Positions 7,627-15,457 of a DNA stretch of 64,000 nt are shown in pieces (the first letter of the stretch is position 1; the number at the start of each line of letters is the position of its first letter). A program made the position numbers and the translations under genes. The stretch is from JAMXLO01 sp963726125. Lineage in GTDB: Bacteria; Pseudomonadota; Alphaproteobacteria; Acetobacterales; Acetobacteraceae. The stretch lies in assembly GCA_963726125.1 (NCBI GenBank), contig CAVSBG010000001.1, positions 124,001 through 188,000 on the forward strand, given 5' to 3'. The notes below the pieces were generated by a model, which did no database searches, was not told the origin of the DNA, and worked only from the letters and a program-made list of their open reading frames with translations.

Positions 7627-8712
7627 CTAGCTGCTCAGCTTCGCCAGTGCGTTCCAATCGAACGAAACGCCGTGGCCCGCGCGCTCGGGAGCAATTGCGG
7701 CGCCATCGCGGATGACGAGCGGTTCGGCGATGTAACGGTCGAGGCCGAAGCCGTGCACCTCGAGGTAGGAGCGGTTCGGCGCCGCGGCCAGCAGATGCAC
7801 GGTCAGGTCATGCACACCGTGTGAGGTGAGCGGCAGATTGTACGCCTCGGCGAGGTGTGCCACCTTCATGAACACGGTGATGCCGCCGCAATTGGTGACG
7901 TCCGGCTCGGGAAACGTCACGCCGCCGGCTTCGATCATCTGCTTGAACTCGTGCAGGGTGTGCAGGTTCTCCCCGGTCGCGATCGGCACACCGCCATCGC
8001 GCACGATACGCGTGTGGCCGGCGATATCGTCGGGGATCGTCGGTTCCTCCAGCCAGGTCAGGTTGCTGTCCTGGAATGCACGAGCGGCGCGGATCGCCTC
8101 ATCGACCGTCCAGCGCATGTTGGCATCTGCCATCAAGGGAAAGTCCGGACCGAGGTGCGTACGCATCGCGCGCACGCGTTCCACGTCCTCGGACAGGCGC
8201 GGACGACCGACCTTCATCTTGATGGCGTGGAAGCCTTTTGCGAGATTGTCGTCGGTCTGTCGCAACAGCGCATCCAGCGGGAAGTCGAGATCGATGCCGC
8301 CGGCGTAGCACGGCACCGCCGGATCGAAGCCACCGAGCAGCCGCCACAACGGGGTATCAAAGCGCCGCGCCTTCAGGTCCCACAGCGCGATATCGCATGC
8401 CGATACCGCGAGGCTCACTGAACCACCACGGCCACCGTAGTGCAGGTGCCACCACATCTTTTGCCAGAGCGCCTCGATGTGTTCGGATTCCGCGCCAATC
8501 AGGACGGAGCGCAGGCCCTGGTCGATCAGCGCGTGCACAGCGGCGCCGCCGGCACCGACGGTGTAGGTGTAGCCGATACCCTCTGCACCGTCGGTGTCGC
8601 GCAGGCGAACCGTGATCAGCTCGAAGTGGGTGATGGTGCCGTGGGTGGAATCCGACAGCGCAACGGGTAATGCGATGCGGCGCAGGGCTGCGTCGAGCGT
8701 TGCGATCTTCAT
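7627..8712 (-). CDS. Mandelate racemase/muconate lactonizing enzyme family protein
   Basis: The 361-residue enolase-superfamily enzyme has an N-terminal capping domain (ITHFELITVRLRDTDG) and a TIM barrel with the base motif HAIKMKVGRP (KxK), metal ligands in MADANMRW (Asp), WLEEPTIPDD (Glu) and TGENLHT (Glu), and the second base region LTSHGVHDL (His on the seventh strand). This places it in the mandelate racemase subgroup, which abstracts a proton alpha to a carboxylate, often dehydrating sugar acids. The ATG at 8712 overlaps the serS stop (ATGA), so it is the last gene of the serS operon, an unusual partner. The substrate is unknown. Confidence 0.92.
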   Translation of the reverse strand: MKIATLDAALRRIALPVALSDSTHGTITHFELITVRLRDTDGAEGIGYTYTVGAGGAAVHALIDQGLRSVLIGAESEHIEALWQKMWWHLHYGGRGGSVSLAVSACDIALWDLKARRFDTPLWRLLGGFDPAVPCYAGGIDLDFPLDALLRQTDDNLAKGFHAIKMKVGRPRLSEDVERVRAMRTHLGPDFPLMADANMRWTVDEAIRAARAFQDSNLTWLEEPTIPDDIAGHTRIVRDGGVPIATGENLHTLHEFKQMIEAGGVTFPEPDVTNCGGITVFMKVAHLAEAYNLPLTSHGVHDLTVHLLAAAPNRSYLEVHGFGLDRYIAEPLVIRDGAAIAPERAGHGVSFDWNALAKLSS

Positions 8713-9998
8713 TGCGGCGCGATCCGCTGCACGCTGCCGCTGTTGCCGCCCATGTAGGGCCACAGCACCTCGGGGATCAGGATCGAGCCGTCGGCCTGCT
8801 GGTGGTTTTCCATCACGCCGATCAGGGCACGTCCGACGGCGATGCCGGAGCCGTTCAGTGTGTGCACGTGGGCGACAGTCTTGCCGTCGGCAGAGCGGAA
8901 GCGGGCGTTCATGCGGCGTGCCTGGAAGTCGCGGCAGTTGGAGCAGGAGCTGATCTCGCGCCAGGTCTGCTGGCCGGGCAGCCAAACCTCCAGGTCGTAG
9001 GTCTTGACGGCGCTGAAGCCGGTATCGCCGGACGACAGCACAACGCGGCGGAACGGCACTTCGAGCAGGGTCAGTACCTTTTCCGCGCAACGGGTCATCC
9101 GCTCGTGCTCTTCGGCGCTCTGGTCCGGGTGGGTGATGGAAACCATCTCGACTTTGCGGAACTGATGCTGACGCAGCATGCCACGGGTATCGCGTCCCGA
9201 AGCACCGGCTTCCGAGCGGTAGCAGTCGGTCAGCGCGGTCATGCGCAGGGGCAGGCTCTTTTCGGCGACGATGTCGCCGGCGACAGTGTTGGTCAGGGGT
9301 ACCTCGGCCGTGGGGATAAGCCAGCGGCCGTCGGTGGTGCGGAAGTTATCCTCGGCGAATTTTGGCAACTGGCCGGTGCCGTAGAGCGTGGCGTCGGTGA
9401 CCAGCGAGGGGACGACCATCTCGGTGTAACCGTGCTCGCGCGTGTGGAGGTCGAGCATGAACTGGCCCAGCGCGCGTTCCAGCCGTGCCAGCGCGCCACG
9501 CAGCACGACGAAGCGGGCACCCGCGAGTTTGGCGGCGGTGGCGAAGTCCATCAGGCCGAGCGCTTCGCCCAGTTCGAAATGCTGCTTCGGCTGGAAGCCG
9601 AGGTCGCGCGGTTCGCCGTGCTGGGAGAGCACGATGTTGGCGGATTCGTCCGGACCGTCAGGGACGTCGGGGTCGAGGATGTTGGGGAGGCCGCTGAGGA
9701 AATCAGCAATCTGCTTGTCCAATGTGCGGATGGCGTCGCGATCTTCGGCTTCGTCATAAGCTTGTTCGATATTCGCGCGCAGTTCTGCTGCTTCGTCGGT
9801 GCGACCAGCGCGTATCAGCTCACCAATACGTTTGGAACTCGCGTTCTTGTCCGCTTGGCGCTTTTGACTTTCCGACACGATGGAGCGCCGCTGAGCGTCC
9901 AGCGCGAGAATCTCCGACGACACCGGCGCCAGTCCCCGCCGCGCGAGCGCGGCATCGAAGCCGGCTGGGTCGGAACGGACGGCACGGATGTCATGCAT
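8709..9998 (-). CDS. serS: Seryl-tRNA synthetase
   Basis: The 429-residue class II synthetase charges tRNA-Ser. It has the N-terminal long coiled-coil arm (about residues 25-105, rich in Glu/Arg/Ala heptads) and the catalytic core with motif 2 at TDCYRSEAGASGRDTRGMLR and motif 3 at LNGSGIAVGRALIGVMENHQ. REISSCSNCRDFQARR is the serine-binding loop typical of SerRS. Length is standard. In the minus-strand block it follows tatC after about 170 bases that contain a large GC-rich hairpin, and it overlaps the start of the racemase-family gene. Confidence 0.98.
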   Translation of the reverse strand: MHDIRAVRSDPAGFDAALARRGLAPVSSEILALDAQRRSIVSESQKRQADKNASSKRIGELIRAGRTDEAAELRANIEQAYDEAEDRDAIRTLDKQIADFLSGLPNILDPDVPDGPDESANIVLSQHGEPRDLGFQPKQHFELGEALGLMDFATAAKLAGARFVVLRGALARLERALGQFMLDLHTREHGYTEMVVPSLVTDATLYGTGQLPKFAEDNFRTTDGRWLIPTAEVPLTNTVAGDIVAEKSLPLRMTALTDCYRSEAGASGRDTRGMLRQHQFRKVEMVSITHPDQSAEEHERMTRCAEKVLTLLEVPFRRVVLSSGDTGFSAVKTYDLEVWLPGQQTWREISSCSNCRDFQARRMNARFRSADGKTVAHVHTLNGSGIAVGRALIGVMENHQQADGSILIPEVLWPYMGGNSGSVQRIAPQ

Positions 9999-10038
9999 GG
10001 TTGCACCCCCACGTAAGGCAAATACCGAAAGGCATATT

Positions 10039-10127
10039 CCCCCTCCCCTTGCGGGAGGGGGTTGGGGGAGGGGGAAGCTGCGCTGGCGTGGCCCCCTCCC
10101 CCAACCCCCTCCCGCAAGGGGAGGGGG
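10039..10127. repeat. GC-rich inverted repeat (hairpin family 1, complete copy)
   Basis: The left arm (10039-10074) and right arm (10092-10127) are perfect reverse complements of 36 bases around a 17-base loop. The arm begins CCCCCTCCCCTTGCGGGAGG and continues as a G-run. A second complete copy lies at 17299-17391, and half or degenerate copies lie at about 11588-11700, 32204-32245, 44706-44745 and 47675-47715. In this position, between tatC and serS, it could act as an attenuator or RNA-stabilising hairpin. It lacks a T-run, so it is not a classical terminator. Confidence 0.85.
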
Positions 10128-10166
10128 AGCAAGTATTTATCTACGCCTATCTACCCATCTGCGCAG

Positions 10167-10952
10167 CTAAACCTCGACCGGCTTCGGTTCCACCATCCTC
10201 GCCGCAATGATGGAGATTTCGTAAAGCGCGATCAGCGGCACCGCGAGGCCGGTCTGCGTGATGATGTCGGGCGGGGCCAGGATCGCGGCGATGACGAACA
10301 TCCCGACATAGGCGTAGCGACGGAATCGGCGCAGTCCCTTCGACGAGATGATGCCGACCTTGGCCAGCAGCGTCAGCAGCACCGGCAGCTCGAAGGTCAG
10401 GCCGAACGCGAAGATCAGCTTCATCACCAGGTCGAGGTATTCGCTGACCCGTGGCAGCAATTCGATTGGCACGCCGCCGCCGCCGGTCGGGTCCTGGAAG
10501 CTGGCAAAGAACCGCCAGGCGAACGGGAACACGAAGTAATAGGCGAGCGCGGCGCCGGCGAAGAACAGTATCGGGGTGGCGAGCAGGAACGGCAGGAAGG
10601 CACGCTTTTCCGAGCGGTACAGGCCGGGTGCGACGAACAGCCAGATCTGGTTGGCAATGATCGGGAAGGCAATGAACGCGCCGGCGAAGAATGCCACCTT
10701 GATGCGCGTGAAGAACGCCTCGTAGAGCTGGGTGTAGATCAGGTGTGGGTCGGGGCTGCCCTGCTCGCGCAGCACGGTTGCCAGCGGTTCGGCGAGGAAG
10801 AAGTAGATCTTGTTGGAGAAGTAGTACGAACCCATGAAGCATACGATGAACGCGCCGATGGACCACATGAGCCGGCGGCGTAGCTCCACGAGATGCTCGA
10901 GCAGCGGCATCGGCTTGTCATCGATCGGATCTTCTTCCTCGATGTCGGCCAT
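10167..10952 (-). CDS. tatC: Sec-independent protein translocase subunit TatC
   Basis: The 261-residue polytopic inner-membrane protein is the Tat substrate receptor that binds twin-arginine signal peptides. The family signature MPLLEHLVELRRRLMWSI is at residues 15-32, followed by six hydrophobic segments, with the conserved PGLYRSEKRAFLPF and FGLTFELPVLLTLL regions. The start at 10952 gives an acidic MADIEEEDPIDDK tail before the first cytoplasmic motif. It lies two bases after the tatB stop, so tatB-tatC are one operon. A Tat-like signal peptide in this window (binding protein at 47735-48964) is a possible client. Confidence 0.97.
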   Translation of the reverse strand: MADIEEEDPIDDKPMPLLEHLVELRRRLMWSIGAFIVCFMGSYYFSNKIYFFLAEPLATVLREQGSPDPHLIYTQLYEAFFTRIKVAFFAGAFIAFPIIANQIWLFVAPGLYRSEKRAFLPFLLATPILFFAGAALAYYFVFPFAWRFFASFQDPTGGGGVPIELLPRVSEYLDLVMKLIFAFGLTFELPVLLTLLAKVGIISSKGLRRFRRYAYVGMFVIAAILAPPDIITQTGLAVPLIALYEISIIAARMVEPKPVEV

Positions 10953-10954
10953 GG

Positions 10955-11491
10955 TCAGTGGTCTCGCGCCCGGCGTTCGGCCACCACGTTCGGTGGGATG
11001 AAGGCTGGGGCGTCCCGATCCGCGGCGCCGTTGGGCCGGGTGGGGAGCACCAGGTTGGGCGGCACGAAGGCCGGAGCCTGGGGAACGCACGGTGCCGGCT
11101 GCGACGGCGCTTCCGTGGGCGGCGCCAGTTCAGCCACCGCTGATTCGCTGACGGCGATCTCCTCCACCGATGTCGCGGTGGTCGTTGCGGGGAGCGGTTC
11201 CAGCGGATTGGAGGCGAAAGTGCTGCGCAGCGATCCGTCGGCGTCGATGGTGCGCTCGAGTTCGCCTTTGATGTCGAAGTTGCGGAGCTCGTTGAACGAA
11301 GCTTTCACTTCATGGAGGTCGGCCTCGCGCACCATCTCATCGACGTGGGTCTGGAATTCGGCGGCCATGCGGCGCGCCTTCTTGATCCAGCCGGTGACGG
11401 AACGGATTGCCACCGGCATGTCCTTGGGCCCGATCGCAATCAACGCGACCACGGCGATCAAGGCGAACTCGGACCAGGCGAAATCGAACAT
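10955..11491 (-). CDS. tatB: Sec-independent protein translocase subunit TatB
   Basis: The 178-residue protein has the TatA/B architecture: a short N-terminal membrane helix ending at the hinge (SEFALIAVVALIAIGPKDMP, residues 7-26), an amphipathic helix (residues 27-60) and a long soluble tail. The GPKDMP hinge and a Glu in the membrane helix favour TatB over TatA. The Pro/Ala-rich tail holds a repeated decapeptide-like motif, APAFVPPNLV (139-148) and APAFIPPNVV (161-170). No tatA gene is found between scpB and tatB, where it often lies. The tatC start follows two bases after the stop. Confidence 0.92.
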   Translation of the reverse strand: MFDFAWSEFALIAVVALIAIGPKDMPVAIRSVTGWIKKARRMAAEFQTHVDEMVREADLHEVKASFNELRNFDIKGELERTIDADGSLRSTFASNPLEPLPATTTATSVEEIAVSESAVAELAPPTEAPSQPAPCVPQAPAFVPPNLVLPTRPNGAADRDAPAFIPPNVVAERRARDH

Positions 11492-11509
11492 GCTGTCAGT
11501 TAGCAGCGG

Positions 11510-12209
11510 TCAGTGGTCAGTGGCCAGTGGCGTGGGGCTCTCGTCCATGGCCCCGTCCTCCATGGCACGCTGTTCCGCGACCCTGTCTTCCACGACCCCC
11601 TCCCTACCCCCCGGGTCAAGCGCCCGGGGGCAAGCCTCCCCCGCTTCGCGGGAGAGGGATTCTGGTGGGGGGGTGGGGGTGGGGGTGGCTACCGAGAGTG
11701 GCTCGAGCAGCAGGTCCTCGCGGCGGGGTAGTTCGCGGAGGTCGTTGAGGCCGAACTGGGCGAGGAAGTGCGGGGTGGTGCCCCATAATGTTGGGCGGCC
11801 GGGACTTTCGCGGCGGCCCTTGGGGGCGACCAGATCGGCTTCCAGCAGCGCGTCGAGGGTCTGCTGCGACAGGCTGGCGCCGCGGATCTCCTCGATCTCG
11901 GGGCGGGTGACGGGCTGGTGGTAGGCGATGATCGCCAGCGTCTCCATCGCGACGCGGGGCAGGCGGCGCGGGATCTCGATCACCTTGCGTAGCAGGGGCG
12001 CCAGGTCCGGGGCGGTGCGGAACTGCACGCCGCCGCCGGTTTCCACCAGTTCCACACCTCGGCCGGTGTAGCGTTCGCGCAGGGCGGTCAGCACAGTGTC
12101 GGCGTCCATGTCGTCGGGCAGGATCTGCGACAGGGCACGGGCTCCGACAGGAGTTCGCGCTGGCGAATACCAATGCCTCGGCCAGGCGGAGGGCTTCATC
12201 GTCGGTCAT
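11510..12209 (-). CDS. scpB: Segregation and condensation protein B, reading frame disrupted by one extra base
   Basis: ScpB is the winged-helix kleisin-associated subunit of the SMC condensin. The start MTDDEALRLAEALVFASAN (from 12209) and the rest, PVGARALSQILPDDMDADTV onward, lie in different frames. Removing one T on the coding strand at about 12152 joins them exactly as ASAN-PVGARAL, and the gene length is 3n+1. The body has the winged-helix signature AIIAYHQPVTRPEIEEIRG. The last roughly 60 residues (TPTPTPPPESLSREAG onward) are encoded by a degenerate copy of the GC-rich hairpin repeat. scpA TGA and scpB ATG overlap. Sequencing error, programmed shift or true mutation cannot be separated here. 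Confidence 0.88.
11588..11700. repeat. Degenerate GC-rich hairpin repeat inside the 3' end of scpB
   Basis: The stretch contains CCCCCTCCC blocks, a small stem CGCCCGGGGG and CCCCCGCTTCGCGGGAGAGG, followed by a G-rich tract. It resembles a decayed member of the hairpin family seen at 10039 and 17299. It is translated as the low-complexity tail of ScpB, so the repeat appears to have lengthened that protein. Confidence 0.5.
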
Positions 12210-12965
12210 GCGCCCTCCTCTACTCCGCTGGAGGCGCGGCGCACCAGGATAGGACCGAACGCGGTTTCCTGACGCAGGCGCACGGCACCTTCGCGCGCCA
12301 TTTCCAACCCGGCCAGCAGGGTGCTGGCGAGCGCCCCCCGGCGTTCCAGCGGGCCACCGAGCGTGGGCGGCAGGAACTGATCGAGGCTGGTCCAGTCGGG
12401 CAAGCTGCCGAGCAAGGCGCGCCAGGCGCTGGAGTGCTTCCTTGACGCTCCACAGGGTCACCGGGCGCGGCTGGTAGCGCCTTGTGCCGGAGCGGCGGCG
12501 GGCGGCGGCGAGATAGGCGCGGACCAGGGAGGACAGGTCCAATGCCAGGCGGGAGCGGTCGATCTCGGTGTGGTCCTCGGGGGCGCCGCGGGCAAAGATG
12601 TCGTGGCCAAGCTGCGGCCGGGCGGCCAGCCACACGGCGGCGGCGCGGATGGCCGACAGATCGCGCAGGCGGGACGCCAGCACGTCGGCTGCAAGCTCGG
12701 CTTCCTCGACCTCGGCGGCGTCGGGCACCAGCAGGCGGGATTTCAGCCAGGTCAGCCAGGCGGCCATCACCAGCCAGTCGGCCGCTAGCTCCAGGCGAAC
12801 GCGGCGGGCGCCCTCGATCACCGCGAGATACTGCTCGACCAGGGCGAGGATGGAGATCTTGGCCAGGTCCACCTTCTGCGTGCGCGCGAGATCGAGCAGC
12901 AGGTCGAGCGGACCCTCGAACCCATCCAGCCGCAGGACCAGGCTGTCGGCCTCAGATGTGGACAT
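12206..12965 (-). CDS. scpA: Segregation and condensation protein A, reading frame disrupted by one extra base
   Basis: ScpA is the kleisin that bridges SMC heads. The N-terminal part LDGFEGPLDLLLDLARTQKV through SVKEALQRLAR is in one frame; the conserved C-terminus LLGSLPDWTSLDQFLPP through TAFGPILVRRASSG is in another. Removing one C on the coding strand at about 12416 gives QRLAR-LLGSLPDW, and the gene length is 3n+1. The stop then overlaps the scpB ATG (ATGA), as expected for an intact operon. The start at 12965 overlaps the protease gene by 14 bases; an ATG at 12983 is possible. Condensin genes are usually important for growth, so an assembly error or recoding should be considered. Confidence 0.88.
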
Positions 12966-13692
12966 CACCGGCGCCGATAGCATGCCCGGAGAGGCGAAGC
13001 AGCAGATCGATCGCCCAGGGCACGATGGTCTGGAGCGCCTGGTGGAATGGATCGAAGCCGGGGATCAGGTACGGCACCAGGAACACGACGCCGATGACGA
13101 GCACGATCCCGAAGCGTTCCAGCCGCGCCCAGGCGCGTGCCAGTTCCAGCGGCAGCAGGCCGACCACGATGCGCCCGCCGTCGAGTGGCGGGATGGGCAG
13201 CAGATTGAACAGGCCCAGCACCAGGTTGGTAAGGATGAAGTAGAACAGGAACAGGCCGACGATGGGATGCTCGGAAATGGAGGCGTCCAGATAATCGAGC
13301 CCGCTGCCGACGATGGCATCGGGGCGAGGCATCAGCAGCGCGCCCAACCAAGCCAGGAAGAAGTTCATCGCGGGGCCGGCTACGGCCACCACAGCCATGC
13401 CGCGGCGTGGGTCCTTGAACTTCCAGGCCGAGACCGGGACGGGCTTGGCCCAGCCGAACATGAACAGCACACGGCCGACGGTCAGCAACTGGAAGATCAG
13501 CAGGAAGCCCGGCAGGATGATGGTGCCGACGCGATCGACGTGACGGAGCGGGTTGAGCGACAAACGACCGGCCTGGCGTGCGGTGTCGTCGCCGAGCGCG
13601 AGCGCCGCGTAGCCGTGCGCCGCCTCATGCAGCGTTATGGCCAGGATCGCGGGGATCACGGCCAGGGCCAGCTGAAGGATCAGGTTGCTCAC
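12952..13692 (-). CDS. Site-2-protease family (M50) membrane zinc metalloprotease
   Basis: The 246-residue polytopic protein has the M50 zinc motif HEAAH in ITLHEAAHGYAALALGD (first membrane helix) and the second metal/active-site motif NLLPIPPLDGGRIVVG late in the sequence. Such intramembrane proteases cut membrane-anchored substrates; this small group without a PDZ domain is common next to scpA in proteobacteria, but its substrates are unknown. The start is a GTG at 13692 that overlaps the nagZ stop (GTGA); a longer frame running upstream into nagZ has no family match. It is co-directional with nagZ and scpA and overlaps both. Confidence 0.93.
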   Translation of the reverse strand: MSNLILQLALAVIPAILAITLHEAAHGYAALALGDDTARQAGRLSLNPLRHVDRVGTIILPGFLLIFQLLTVGRVLFMFGWAKPVPVSAWKFKDPRRGMAVVAVAGPAMNFFLAWLGALLMPRPDAIVGSGLDYLDASISEHPIVGLFLFYFILTNLVLGLFNLLPIPPLDGGRIVVGLLPLELARAWARLERFGIVLVIGVVFLVPYLIPGFDPFHQALQTIVPWAIDLLLRLSGHAIGAGDVHI

Positions 13693-14672
13693 GTCAGGAG
13701 CCGATCCCGTTCGGTTGCGAGCGCGGCTTCGTCGAGCGGGATGCGGCGCCGCGACGCGAGCGACCGCGCGGCTGCCATGCGGGTGGCGGCTGATGTGGTG
13801 AGCGACGGGCAGCGTTGCAGCAGATCGGCAGTGGGTGCCAACTCGCCGCTGCAATACAGCGCCACGTCGCAGCCGGCAGCCAGCGCCTGGAGCGCGAGGT
13901 CGGCAGGCGTGCCGGACAGCGCCTTCATGGCGATATCGTCGGTCACCAGAACTCCTTCAAAGCCGATACGGCCTCGGATGATCGCGCCGATCACGGCCGG
14001 GGACAATGTTGCCGGCAGCGCCGGGTCCCAGGCGGGATAGACGATGTGCGCCGACATGGCCCAGGGGAGGTCTGTGTTCAAGGCGAACGGCAGGATATCG
14101 GCTTCCAGGTGGTTGGCCTCGACGCGGGGGAGTTCGAGGTGGCTGTCGACGCGGGCGCGACCATGGCCCGGCGCGTGTTTCATCACCGGCTGGACGCCGG
14201 CGGCGAGCAGGCCTGCGGCGTAGGCGCGACCCAGGCGAGCGACGGTGGCGGGGTCTTCCGCGAAGGCTCGATCGCCGATGCCAGCGCCGGCGCCGGGGAT
14301 GGCGAGGTCCAGGACCGGCGCGGCTACCACGTCGAACCCGGCTTCAACGCATTGCAGGCCGATGAGAGCACCGGTGAGCCAGGCTGCGCGCAGGGTCCGC
14401 AATTTCGCGGCGGGGGGATGGGCGCGCCAGTGAGGCGGTCGCAGGCGGGCGACGCGGCCACCCTCCTGGTCCACCATCAGCACGGCGTTGGGCCGCAGGA
14501 GGCGGCGCAGGGTGGTGGCGAGAGCGCGCAACTGGGTTGGCGACTGGATGTTGCGCGCGAACAGGATCACGCCGCAGGGCGGATTTGCGGCGAACAGTCG
14601 TGCCTCATCTGGTGCCAGCGTCGGGCCGGCAATTCCGACGATGGCAGCCTTGGGGACCGGTCCGGCCGTCAG
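13689..14672 (-). CDS. nagZ: Beta-N-acetylhexosaminidase (peptidoglycan recycling)
   Basis: The glycoside hydrolase family 3 enzyme removes GlcNAc from anhydromuropeptides in the cytoplasm. It shows the NagZ motif KHAPGHGRARVDSH (general acid/base His-Asp dyad), the nucleophile region VLVTDDIAMKAL and the N-terminal MVDQEGGRVARL loop. The family N-terminus, here TAGPVPKAAIVGIAGPTLAP, lies upstream of the first GTG (14570), and no in-frame ATG or GTG precedes it. The best start is therefore CTG at 14672, overlapping the stop of the SPOR gene (CTGA) and giving 327 residues. ATT at 14675 is an alternative. Confidence 0.9.
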   Translation of the reverse strand: MTAGPVPKAAIVGIAGPTLAPDEARLFAANPPCGVILFARNIQSPTQLRALATTLRRLLRPNAVLMVDQEGGRVARLRPPHWRAHPPAAKLRTLRAAWLTGALIGLQCVEAGFDVVAAPVLDLAIPGAGAGIGDRAFAEDPATVARLGRAYAAGLLAAGVQPVMKHAPGHGRARVDSHLELPRVEANHLEADILPFALNTDLPWAMSAHIVYPAWDPALPATLSPAVIGAIIRGRIGFEGVLVTDDIAMKALSGTPADLALQALAAGCDVALYCSGELAPTADLLQRCPSLTTSAATRMAAARSLASRRRIPLDEAALATERDRLLT

Positions 14673-15415
14673 AATGTAGCGACCGAGCAGCCTGCTCCCT
14701 TGGCACGAATGCGCTCACAGAATGCCGTTGCCTGGGCAACGTCGCTGAAGCCACCGGTGCGCACGCGCCAGAGGGTCCGGCCGTCATGCTCGGTCTTGCT
14801 GATCGCGGCGTGGCGTTCGTGCAGAAGGTCGGGCATGCGGTGCGTCAGGCGCTGCCACTCATCCTTTGCGGCTTGCTCGGACCCGACGGCCGCGAGCTGC
14901 ACCAGTGTGCCGGCGCCTGCCACGGGAGCCGGCCGTTCCGGTGCGGCGGCGATGGCGGCATGCTTGTCCGGTGCGGCCAGCGGCTTTTCCGCGATGGGCT
15001 TGGCAGGACCAGTCGGCAGTACCGCCGGCACGGGCGCGGGCAGCGCAGCCATCGCCGCAGGAGCCGGTTTTGGGGGGGACTGTGTCCGCAAACCCTGGGG
15101 ATTGGGCGCTTCCGGCGCGGGGGCCAGCTTGCCGTCGCCGGGCGTTGATCCGCCGGACATGATGTCCTCGTTGGTGCCGGATATCTGCATGCCGCCGGGA
15201 TTGGTCGGTTTCACCCGGATCGGGCCATTCTCCGCCTGCACCACCGGCACCGTGGTGCTGCGATGGCCAAGAACCGTCCAGCCGCCGATGCCTACGATCA
15301 GGACGCCGCCGACGCCGCACGCGATCAGTGCGAGCTTTCGGGTCATTGGATCCAGGCCGCGCCGCTGGCGAGGGATGCGATAGGTCGGGCTCGGGATGCT
15401 CAGTTCATCAGACAC
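14669..15415 (-). CDS. SPOR-domain membrane protein
   Basis: The 248-residue protein has a short cytoplasmic N-terminus, one membrane helix (LALIACGVGGVLIVGIGG, about residues 28-45), a Pro/Ala-rich periplasmic linker (about 60-165) and a C-terminal SPOR domain (about 168-247) with LVQLAAVGSEQAAKDEWQRL and WRVRTGGFSDVAQATAFCER. SPOR domains bind denuded glycan strands at division septa. The position between argS and nagZ is conserved in alphaproteobacteria. The nagZ reading frame begins within its stop codon. Confidence 0.88.
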   Translation of the reverse strand: MSDELSIPSPTYRIPRQRRGLDPMTRKLALIACGVGGVLIVGIGGWTVLGHRSTTVPVVQAENGPIRVKPTNPGGMQISGTNEDIMSGGSTPGDGKLAPAPEAPNPQGLRTQSPPKPAPAAMAALPAPVPAVLPTGPAKPIAEKPLAAPDKHAAIAAAPERPAPVAGAGTLVQLAAVGSEQAAKDEWQRLTHRMPDLLHERHAAISKTEHDGRTLWRVRTGGFSDVAQATAFCERIRAKGAGCSVATF

Positions 15416-15457
15416 AGGAACCTCCGGGAAACTGCCGCAGGCTCCCCAGCCTGGCGG

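Noticed and set aside
10039..10127. Hairpin as a rho-independent terminator
   Set aside because: There is no T-run on either side, arms are far too long, and similar copies occur within operons.
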